Part shown: piece after piece, positions 1-8,009 of the stretch
Numbering within the stretch: the stretch's first letter is position 1
Layout: every line of letters begins with the position of its first letter
Source: Laetiporus sulphureus 93-53
Lineage: Eukaryota > Basidiomycota > Agaricomycetes > Polyporales > Laetiporaceae
Direction: 5' to 3'
Length of the DNA stretch: 17,200 bases
Assembly: GCF_001632365.1 (NCBI RefSeq)
Contig: NW_024468555.1
Span: forward strand, 331,958-349,157
Made by a program: the position numbers and the translations under genes
The notes under the pieces: generated by a model
Told to the model about the DNA's origin: nothing
Database searches by the model: none
The model's input: the letters and a program-made list of their open reading frames with translations, nothing else

Positions 1-494
1 GCCTCGTTATCTTATCTCATTAGGTCACGTGACTTCTTGTGCGACGAGAAATGGTGAAAAATAATATGCTCCTTAATAGCATTTGTTCCTATAATGACTT
101 GTCAGGTAAAACCGTGACAGATTTTGAGCACGGAGACCTAGTCTTGGTTCGGCATATGCAGATCGAGAAAGCACTCAATCGGAAAATGAGACTGCACTAT
201 ATTGGGCTCTATATTGTGATGTTTCACAATCGGGGAGGAGCATACGTGCTCTGCGAGTTGGATGGAGCAGTATTGGATCGGCCGATTGCAGCATTTAGGG
301 TGATACCATTCGCAGCAAGAAAGAAGATCGCGATCGCAGAAGAAATGTTGGACACATCGGAAACCAGATTGAAGGAGATGCTCCAGTCGGACAACCAAGG
401 AGAAAAGGAACTGGATGAAAGACCAGAAGATGAGGAGTCAGGAAATGAAGACGAAGGACAGCAAGACCAGTACGATGCAAATGAGTTGGAATAA
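1..494 (+). pseudogene. Ty3/gypsy pol remnant: integrase C-terminal end
   Basis: This is the last part of a retrotransposon polyprotein, just after the integrase catalytic core, whose C-terminal domain helps bind DNA during insertion. The readable stretch runs from 33 to the TAA at 492-494. It carries the typical tail motifs GDLVLVRHMQIEKALNRK, then GGAYVLCELDGAVLDRP, then AAFRVIPFAARKK, as in fungal Ty3/gypsy integrases. It ends in a Glu/Asp-rich acidic tail of about 50 residues, with no chromodomain visible. Upstream in frame are a TAG (21-23) and a TGA (30-32), so the catalytic core cannot be followed into the window as an open frame. There is no genuine ATG at position 39 (the codon is GTG), which fits a fragment of a longer frame rather than a gene of its own. 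The family call is from remembered motif patterns, not a search. Confidence 0.85.
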
Positions 495-727
495 ACAAGC
501 ATAGGGATTCGAACTAATTATTCAATTGTATATAGGCAAGGACTCAGCTATGGACTCAGGAGACTCAAAAACTTGGACAAGACTCATATTTTGCGACATC
601 TCGCTTAATGATTCACTCAGGAAAACTCGCGCAAGGTTTTTCGACACACGGTTTATTCAAGCAGGCTAACTAATACATTTGCTCCACATGTGCGGAGGAG
701 GAGAGATCACAACAGAGATATGAAAGA
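495..727 (+). other. 3' tail of the first retroelement, boundary unresolved
   Basis: This non-coding stretch follows the pol stop and holds four spaced copies of GACTCA (about 542-585) and a TATATA box-like run near 530. It also has a purine-rich run (GGAGGAGGAGAG, about 691-702) resembling a polypurine tract. A 3' LTR would be expected here, but no TG...CA pair can be fixed with confidence. The neighbouring minus-strand gene ends at 728. Confidence 0.3.
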
Positions 728-2908
728 CTATGTGGACAGCCTGCTTTGCATCACCCCAGCCCAAGCCCAGCGCACCAACGATATCATGACTTGCGAGCCC
801 TCAAGGTGCAATTCTTTGCAAGGAGGCTGCTGCGAGAGCTCAATCATCTGCTCGAGTTGCGTACTGGCTGCAGAAGGCTCGATGGTGGCTGGCGAAGCAC
901 AAGTCAGTTCTAACTTCACGGCCACATTCTTGGAGGAGCCCTTTGCACGAGCTTTGCCTTTCGACGAGTGCGGCTTGAGGACCTTGGTCGATGGGACAAC
1001 GATGGTGCCAGCATGGAAGTGCTGCATCATGATGTCATCCAGGTCAGAGTCATCGAAGCGAGGATGCTTGGAAGGCCTGTTAAAATGACCTAAAGAAACC
1101 ATTAGCAAGGAAGTAATGATGCAGAAAGGAACATACCATGTGGCAGTGAAGGAATCACCAGCTTACGACGAGAAGGCCCAGCAGTGCCCTTCTTTTGCTT
1201 GACGGTCACAACCTCGGATGCACCTTCAGCGTCAGACTCAACATTGGGCTCGGGCATGTTGGGTAAGATATGGGTCAGACCTGGAGGGAGGTCAGTTAGC
1301 CAGGAACAAAACGAGAAAGGAGGGAGGCCTATGAAGGCGTGGGGCCAGAGCAATCACAGTCTCATATTCATCAATTGATGTGTCCAGCGGAAGCTCGAGC
1401 TCCACAGTGTAATCACTGCCAGCAGTGTTCGCATCATGCATCTGCTCATCGTAGTCACCCTGGTGACTGGAAGCCTTCGCAATCATGGAAGCATCCAGCA
1501 TCTTGGGCAGGGGCCAGTCCTTCTGATGGTACAGCATCTTTAGCGAAAGCCATCCGTCGGCATCGTCAATGTCAGGAACCGTATTGTGCATTCACCACTT
1601 GCAAGCCTTGTGGTCATGGTGACATTTGCTGCATTTAGGACAGAACTCGCTTAGCGTGCAAGTACGAGACACCTTGTTGGAAAGAAGGCAATAGTGATAC
1701 TGGAAAAAGGAGTTAGTGATGGAAAAGGGTGAGAAAGGCAAGCACTTACCAAGCAAGCGATAGACAGCTTCTGCCAAGCTGGGAGATACTCTGGGGGGAG
1801 GAAGTGATTGTGAAAGGTGCACACAGGCATGTGCACATACTGGTCCTCTGAGGTTGTAGTCATTCTGGAAGCTTTGAAGAACTTGCGACCGTGACCCTTG
1901 CCCTTCTTCGGATGCACTGGAGACAAGTTGGGGATCGTGCCACCAATGAACTCGACCTCATCACTGTCGCTGTCATCCTCATCATTGCTGGAGAGCTCGA
2001 TGGTCTCAGAGACTGGCACAGAAGGGGGTTGGGTGACCATGGTAGCAAGCAGAATTTCGACCTCCATGGCTGCAGTATCGGAGTCAGAAGGAGGGTCGAT
2101 AGTGACTGGGTTGGTCACACGAGCCTGGAACTCGAACTTTGGAATGGGAACACCTTGAGCAGCCACAGCCACAACAGAAGCAGCTACCATGGAGGAAGGT
2201 GCCAGAAAGGCAGCTGGAAGGGAGTCATCAGCACTGGTGAAAGCGGTCAGAGAGCCGGAGGCCACGACCTCGCCAGTATCGGAAGCAGTATGCATAGAAG
2301 CTTCAGTCACTGGAGGAGGGCTCAGTTCCTAGAGAGAGTCAAAGGGTCGCATTAGATGGCAGAGACGGGACCACAGTCTGACCCATGTACCTTGATTGCC
2401 GAGAAGGCAGCAGCCCACTCAGGTGAGATCAATTCCTCACACCACGACAGCCATGATGATTGGACAAAGGAGTCAAGATGTGCTTGGGCCTTTTGGCAAA
2501 ACCGGGCATAGTGCATTTGCGACACTGAGTCCGAGAAAGCGTGAAGATTATGCTAGCGGAGGGAGTGAGTTAGCCAGCAATGAGTGTGATGGAGCATTCA
2601 CTTACCAGAGCAGAAAGGAACTTGCGTATAAGGAATTCAAAATCCATGGCTGGATCAAGAGGCTCTGCCTCACGCAACACCTCCCAAGCAGAATACACGA
2701 CCCCCATGATGGCGTTCTTTGCGTCCGTCGCCTAGGTGTCAAGGAGAGAAATTAGCACTGCGAAAAGCCAAAGGGTCTGAAAAGACAAGCATACCTTGCA
2801 TGGAGAAGTGACTGGAGTTGCAGGACGTTGAGAGGATGATGGGGTAGCGGGATCGCCCATCAAGGAGCTGAGAGATCGAGGTAGAGGGGGAGATGAGTTA
2901 GGTGCCAT
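728..2908 (-). pseudogene. Cys-cluster protein gene B, seven exons, one in-frame stop
   Basis: I do not recognise this family with certainty. From the ATG at 2908 the exons are 2795-2908, 2606-2731, 2391-2552, 1750-2328, 1699 to about 1330, 1137-1280 and 728-1089. The resolved introns are 47-63 nt with GT...AG ends, and phases agree through the first five exons. The start protein is Pro/Ser-rich (MAPNSSPPLPRSL), followed by a helical part (VVYSAWEVLREAEPL) and a Trp-rich part (SSWLSWCEELISPEW). Next comes a long Ser/Asp-rich linker with a basic KKGKGHGRK patch. A Cys cluster follows at codons 341-360, spaced C-x5-C-x2-C-x2-C-x6-C, which looks metal-binding. Directly after it a TGA (1592-1594) replaces a codon that could have been CGA (Arg), and the reading continues open. 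The donor of the fifth intron cannot be found. The last exon is acidic, then basic, and ends at a TAG (728-730). A nucleic-acid-binding role is only a guess. Confidence 0.62.
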
Positions 2909-3185
2909 TGCAGAAAAATTGAACTGACCAAGCTCGGACACGTGAACGCGTCATTAAAACCTCATGGTATCATCCTCTACCACGTGGTAGAGCCAGTCAG
3001 CTTTCTCAAGAAGCCAGTTCGAGTGACTCAGGCAGGACTTCTGTTGCGGGACTGTACCACGAGCCAACTCCGATCGAAGCCACCCAAAACAATGGATTCA
3101 CAGTACAGCGTCAGAAACGAATGCAGTCAGACTATTGTACACGAGCAAGCGGAGTACACGAAGGACAAATCGAGATGGGTCTAGA
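2909..3185. other. Spacer between genes A and B
   Basis: This 277 bp lies between the likely end of gene A and the ATG of gene B on the minus strand. The frame of gene A could continue through it if its TAG (3186-3188) arose from CAG, but further stops follow and no motif is seen. It would also have to hold the promoter of gene B if that gene is transcribed separately. No clear TATA box was seen. Confidence 0.3.
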
Positions 3186-4482
3186 CTACGTGGCTTTCTC
3201 ATTCGCAGCCAGAAAGGATTTCAAGAACTGGAGATGCTCGCTAATGCGAGTCGCCTCCACTACCAGTCGCGTGCACTCCTGCATAAAGATCTCGACAAGC
3301 AAAGTGCTGGGAACATCCAGTCCATGAACCTCATCAAAAATTCACTCAGTATCAACAAGTGATTTGGCGCCTGCGAGTGCAAAAGGAGTGGAGTCAGGAC
3401 GGCAGCATTTTCGATCAAGAAAAAGAAGGCATACTGGAGGGAGATTGGACAAATGAGCACTTGAGATGCGACACTCAGCAGTGAATGCAAGCCTGCCCAC
3501 TGTGCTCGGAAGACATAATCATGCAATCGCCATCCATCAAGCACTTAGAGCACTGGTGGCAGAAACATAAGTGATGTGCAGGCGGTGAAAAGCGAATGAA
3601 CGTACCTTGGTATGCAGCCACGGCTTTCCAAAGCTCAAGAACATGATTTGCATGTGCTTTGGGAGGGCATGGATGGCAGCATAGTACTCGCACAGCATAT
3701 CTGACTCGGAAGACTTGGTGGTGACCGCAGATGACACCACACTCACAACGGACGCCAAATGCGACTGAACTCACGGAGTCACTGCAGCAACTTCAGGTTC
3801 GCACTTGACCATGTCCTGAAGAATCTCCACCATAGCACAAGACACAGTGGAAGAAGAAGGAACGTGTCAGCTATCATAGTCTATCCACCAGCAGCCAATC
3901 GGGATGGTCTGCCCAAGGAATGTACGGTCACACCGATCCACGAAAACGTCATTTGCCGTGAACGCCATTAGAAAGCGATCACAAGCAAGGTCGCAACCTT
4001 CAGGGAACTTGTCAAAATTGACATGGTCTGCAGCCTCGATGATCTCCCGCATGATCTCAGTCATCACAGCAGATGAACGAATCGGGTCAGCGGTGCCGAC
4101 AGCCTCGAAATAACATCTCAGGGTGGAAGGAACCATGGCTGGGATCCAATCAAAGTCGGGGCTCGCATTCAGCATGAGCCAGTCATACACTGAATTGACC
4201 TCATGCAGCAAACTCTCGGCATGGTCTGGATAGTCATAGGTCATGTGTAACTGGAAGGCTACAGCGTTAACCATCAGAATGCAGATTGCAACATGAAATA
4301 CTCACCTCGTAAGCAGAAAATGATGTGGCCCAGCCCTGTCAGACCAATGCATGAGCATCAGGAGTGGGCGATGCAAACACGAGATTATCGAGGTGCTGCA
4401 GTAGCAAAATGCAAGCACTGTCAATGGGGTAGACACTGCGAGTGCAAGCTGCAAGGCTGAAGACACCGTCGGTGTGGGACAT
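3186..4482 (-). pseudogene. Cys-cluster protein gene A, four exons, five in-frame TGA
   Basis: I do not recognise this family. From the ATG at 4482 the exons are 4306-4482, 3606-4250, 3435-3552 and 3189-3370. The introns are 55, 53 and 64 nt with GT...AG ends, and all phases match. The joined frame is about 374 codons. It is broken by TGA at 4339-4341, 3867-3869, 3771-3773, 3475-3477 and 3342-3344, each of which one C-to-T change would produce from CGA. The N-terminal two thirds read as a plausible helical protein (for example PDHAESLLHEVNSVYDWLML). The third exon carries six Cys at codons 275, 278, 284, 296, 299 and 306, spaced C-x2-C-x5-C-x11-C-x2-C-x6-C and ending KCSF. This suggests a metal-binding cluster, and it is not the textbook Zn2Cys6 spacing. 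A short helical tail follows. Gene A lies head-to-tail with gene B, which has its own Cys cluster. A candidate LTR lies 415 bp upstream, so the 5' end may be displaced or truncated. Confidence 0.6.
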
Positions 4483-4897
4483 AGTGGCGAAAGACTGGGA
4501 ACTGACAGCGAGGTTGTGCTATCTAAAGTACACAAGCCTGACAGACTGAGGACAGTCCAGATCTCAGAATAGGGGAGGTGATATGCACCAAGATATTCTG
4601 CGATTGGAAAATGCCAGAAACTGCGTCCGACTGCCGCACAATCGAATAGTGAGTCGCCACGATCTGGAAAGACAAACACTGAGCTGGAGCAGTCCAGAGT
4701 GGGCAAAGAAGACTTTACTGACAGCCTGGGAACATGGAACCACATGAAGGGGTCAGAAGGTGAACATGAGGCATGGAAAGGACGAGCGAGCCACGAGGAA
4801 GCATAGCCGATTACAAGATGCAGCACAAGAACGTGACCAGTTAGGCAACTTAGAAATGAACAAGTGCACTAACCAAATGAATGATAGGGTAGTGGAC
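4483..4897. other. Upstream region of gene A, no gene recognised
   Basis: This lies between the first ATG of gene A and a candidate LTR. The frame upstream of that ATG stays open for a short way, so an extra 5' exon is possible. A long minus-strand frame across 4302-4826 overlaps gene A in another frame, is Ser/Leu/Cys-rich, and looks accidental. No promoter motif could be fixed. Confidence 0.3.
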
Positions 4898-5306
4898 TGA
4901 TGGACCCTGACAGGGCCGGACTTCTAGTTCCCCAACTGTATGATACGGAGAGGGGGCAGGGACAAGCTTTGCGACAGGTTTCAATGGATCGAAAACATAA
5001 TGTATGATCAGAAACACATTTCAGCGACTTAGCTGGCTCATTTCCGATCCACTATATAATCTACACTGTACATAGGAATAACAAGAGAGTTTTTGACGGA
5101 GTTCCCCATGCAGCAGTGCTCAGTTCTCATCTTGTCTACGCTAGAGCATCGTGCCCGACTACGTCTATGTCTATTGCGATCATGTTCTACATCTCTGGAA
5201 TTCTCGACACTGAGATAGGCAGCACTCTCAGCAGTGGCCTCTAGCTCAACTCGGGTTTCAGCCAGATAAGCCACATTATTGCATTCTCGTATCTCACACC
5301 ATCACA
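4898..5306 (+). repeat. Candidate LTR (LTR-A)
   Basis: This stretch begins TGATGGACCCTGACAGGG and ends ...CCATCACA, giving the TG...CA ends expected of an LTR. A TATATAATC box at about 5053 has the spacing expected of a promoter within an LTR. The ATG of a gag-like remnant follows 11 bp after its end. No second copy exists in the window, so both boundaries are inferred from the termini and layout. Confidence 0.4.
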
Positions 5307-5316
5307 TTTTGCTCGC

Positions 5317-5927
5317 ATGCCACCAGTCACGAGTCTCAACCCAGGATTCCATCCTCATCAGATCCCGTAGCCTCGCTAGTGCCCAGCAGTTCATCGTCGG
5401 TGCTCGTTCCAGTCAGAAGCACTTAGAGCTTCATCGTCGATGCTTCACCCAGTTCAGAGGCAGTTAGGGGTTGCTCGTCGGCGCTTCACCCAGTTCGGAG
5501 GCTATTAGGGCTTCATCATCGGTGCTTGACCAGCACTTTCCAGATATAGCAGGTCCTCGTGCCACAGTCCAGACCTTCAGCCACCACAGTTCATGAGTAC
5601 AGAAGTTGCCAGTCACATTCTACACCCACACACCCCCGCATTCCAGCTTTCGACTGTTTCCCGGTTGGAGGCATCCATACAGTCAAGTCCGACACTCACC
5701 GATCCAGAACCGTTGACCAATGTGACTCCATGTCAAGCAACACAGCTGAACGACTCGTGGCCGCCTGTCACTGCATTATCATCTGAAGTTTCCTGTGACC
5801 ATAGCCCAAAGGCACCACAGACGGACAGAGCCCCAGTTCACCTTCCACCAGTAGGGGTTTGGTTAGAAGCGCTGCTCACGGCCAGGACATGGTTGAGCAT
5901 ATCACCATATGGGAAGCCCAGAAGACA
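5317..5927 (+). pseudogene. gag-like N-terminal remnant after LTR-A
   Basis: This frame starts at an ATG (MPPVTSLNPGF) 11 bp after the end of candidate LTR-A and stays in one frame to the start of the next LTR. It is interrupted by TAG at 5368, 5377 and 5506 and by TGA at 5527. From 5530 onward it is open and rich in Pro, Ser and Thr (for example HPHTPAFQLSTVSRLEA). The position right behind an LTR and the composition suggest the start of a retrotransposon gag region. No gag core domain or zinc knuckle is present. The frame is cut off by the LTR at 5928 rather than ending naturally. It could also be non-coding leader sequence that is open by chance. Confidence 0.35.
5392..5541 (+). repeat. 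Degenerate 40-41 bp tandem repeat, about 3.7 copies
   Basis: Units start at 5392, 5432, 5473 and 5514. They share a core like CATCGTCGGTGCTTCACCCAG followed by AGAGGC and TTAGGGCTT. The middle two are closest to each other, and the last is partial and diverged. The unit length is not a multiple of three, so each copy is read in a different frame within the surrounding gag-like stretch. Confidence 0.7.
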
Positions 5928-6358
5928 TGTCTGAGGCCAACGAGCTCAGTCAATAACCAGGTAGGACCTTGGGCCTAGATGAAGTAGAAGGATAAGAGAC
6001 GAATGAATGCAGCGGCCGACAGAACAAAACAGCAAGCATGGGGAAGGCAATTAGGCACAGAAGTGGAGCATTTCCTTCTGACATGTTTCGGGTTCCTGAA
6101 ACGTGTTTTGAACTTACGCTTGGCATTCAGAAGACATTTTAAACAGTTACCATAGTAATGGGCTGTTCGGCAATGAACAATCTGTCGTAGTATATAAACC
6201 TGGCTGCAATGTGCGATAAGGGACAATCAGGAGAGAGGGGACTCTCTCGTTCTCATCCCAGTCTATCTACTCTACTCTACACATTTCAATCCTGATCTCA
6301 TCAGAATGCTATACTAAGCATTACTACCTGCTGACCATCAACGAACTCTGTATTTACA
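5928..6358 (+). repeat. LTR-B, possible solo LTR
   Basis: This stretch begins TGTCTGAGGCCAACGAG and ends GTATTTACA, typical LTR termini for fungal Ty3/gypsy elements. A TATATAAACC box lies at about 6191-6200, followed by a purine-rich then pyrimidine-rich stretch (ACTCTCTCGTTCTCATCCC, CTACTCTACTCTACAC) as in an R-U5 segment. It differs in sequence from LTR-A, so the two are not a pair. No tRNA primer-binding site or gag follows, which favours a solo LTR. The flanks AAGACA (left) and AAGAACA (right) are similar but not identical, so a target-site duplication is not proven. Confidence 0.6.
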
Positions 6359-7180
6359 AAGAACATGATTGTGAGGCCTCCGTACCATAAGTCTAGGGAT
6401 ATAAGCAATCACTTAAACTCAGTACAGTCATCTCAATCTGTCTCGTCAGTTAACAAGGCATCTATAGAAAGCAAGAGAAATTTCAGCAGTGCTTTGCAGA
6501 AAAGAACGAGTCTCATGGACATACGAAGTGGATGAATGCCACAAAAGTTTCAAGCATAGGACGAAGACTACCGAGTTAGGGCATCTCTTCCCATGAGCAC
6601 AAGTTAAGTGCCCAAAGACAGCATCTGCGAACAATTTGTTAGCACCATACACCACCTGCGATCAATTCAAAGCACTCAGCTGACCTAACATGGGACACCC
6701 ATTCCCCAAAACAGTACCACACACATGGACAGAGCAAACACGTTGTCAGTCTAGCCATCAGGTCAGTCAACTGAACAGAACCTTCTGTAATGCACCTATC
6801 AGTCGCATCCATTTAACGGTACTTCCGTTACTGCATCACCATGAACCACACACCATCAATATGTCCCCTGAGCCAGTCGCAAGAAACCTGCAGGCCTCGC
6901 ACCCTTCAAGAGAGAGTCATCTCCCTGTACCATCATGCCCATCAGAGACAGAGCAGAGTGGCTGATACTCACCTCACTCCGCAACGAAGCCAATGGTACT
7001 GCCTGACCACGGACCATAGGGAGGTGGCATACAAGCATATCAACGTGTGTGTCTTCTCAAGTGTCTAACAGAGCATGGCACACGTTATAATGCATCAAAT
7101 TTGATATCTTCATGATGGCTGCATACAGTTTGTAATAACATTTTTTCACGAATCATACTGACGATATTGCTCTGGCCCAA
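6359..7180. other. No recognisable gene
   Basis: Short open frames exist on both strands (6446-6655 minus; 6690-6965 and 6841-7068 plus). None has a recognisable motif, credible splice context or coding-like composition that I could support. AT content rises at about 7080, where the recombinase locus begins. Confidence 0.4.
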
Positions 7181-7187
7181 ATGACCT

Positions 7188-7599
7188 CTATTCCTTGCCA
7201 CGAATTTCACCCTCATTCATCAATGCATCCATTAGCTTCATAATAATTTGCATGCCTTGAAGGAAAGAGGCATCATCAACCAGTGCATTCAAACCACTTT
7301 GCACAACATGATAAGTGGCATTACGCAACTGAGGACATTTTACAACTTACATGTTTAACTTGCTCAACGAATGCTCCTGCATTGTCAAGGCCCAAGATTG
7401 CATCATACATGCCAAGCACATCTGAGCTAGCAGATATGTAATCGTTATTGTTATTTTGTACTTGTCGTTGCTTTGTTGACGATGACTGCAGCACATTTGT
7501 AGCCAGATGAGATTCCTCCTCTTCATCAATATCGTCTATTGCAGGGTATAAGAATGTGCAATCACGGAATGAGGTCTGCTTACCACTTCCTGCTGCCAT
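7188..7599 (-). pseudogene. Unrecognised gene fragment beside the recombinase gene
   Basis: Two coding-like blocks lie on the minus strand. The first (7351-7599, 83 codons) begins MAAGSGKQTSF, has an acidic DDIDEEEE run and a Gln/Asn-rich run, and ends in AILGLDNAGAFVEQVKH at a GTAAGT. The second (7191-7328, 46 codons, then TAG at 7188-7190) reads SGLNALVDDASFLQGM and MKLMDALMNEG, a plausible amphipathic helix. The piece between them is GT...AG but only 22 nt, too short for a normal intron, so either the intron has been partly deleted or the real junction is elsewhere. The start is also uncertain, because a GTAAGC donor-like sequence sits five codons after the ATG. It has the same strand and AT-rich composition as the recombinase gene upstream and may be part of the same element. 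Function unknown. Confidence 0.4.
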
Positions 7600-8009
7600 T
7601 CACTTGCACTTTGCACTATATTCCTGATGAGCATTTTTTCTTTTCTCTCAAGCACAGTTATGCTGATTCTTCAATGCACAGAAGCGCAGGTGATCAGGAC
7701 AAATTTCTTGCAAACAGTGATTCTGGATGACCTTAACGCTGCTCGCTTTGTCATTCAATCATTGATTAAGGTTGTACTTTTATCTTCAGAAATCTAGGCT
7801 GAGCTTACATTCTATTACATGCAGTTGAAGAATAGCGATACACTTGTGGTTTATCTGGCATCACCATGCATAGCTTCAGCTCAAGCCATTCAATATGCAG
7901 TTCCTGGCTGTTTCATTCATGTAAAATTGATCAAACTGGTCCCAACTAATAGCACAGATGCTCACATATGACGTGAGAGATTTGAATAAAGCTTCCACTA
8001 TTTCTCCAT
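7600..8009. other. AT-rich spacer below the recombinase gene
   Basis: No supported gene. The minus strand may hold the decayed 3' end of the recombinase gene near 7900-8009, but stops occur in all frames. A plus-strand frame at 7539-7730 has no recognisable content. Confidence 0.35.

Noticed and set aside
4302..4826. Long minus-strand frame of 174 codons
   Set aside because: It overlaps the first exon of gene A in another frame, is Ser/Leu/Cys-rich without motifs, and does not join at splice sites.
5038..5274. Minus-strand frame of 78 codons
   Set aside because: It lies antisense inside the candidate LTR-A and has no recognisable content.
5928..6369. Proven solo LTR with target-site duplication
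   Set aside because: Flanks AAGACA and AAGAACA differ by one base, so the duplication is only suggestive.
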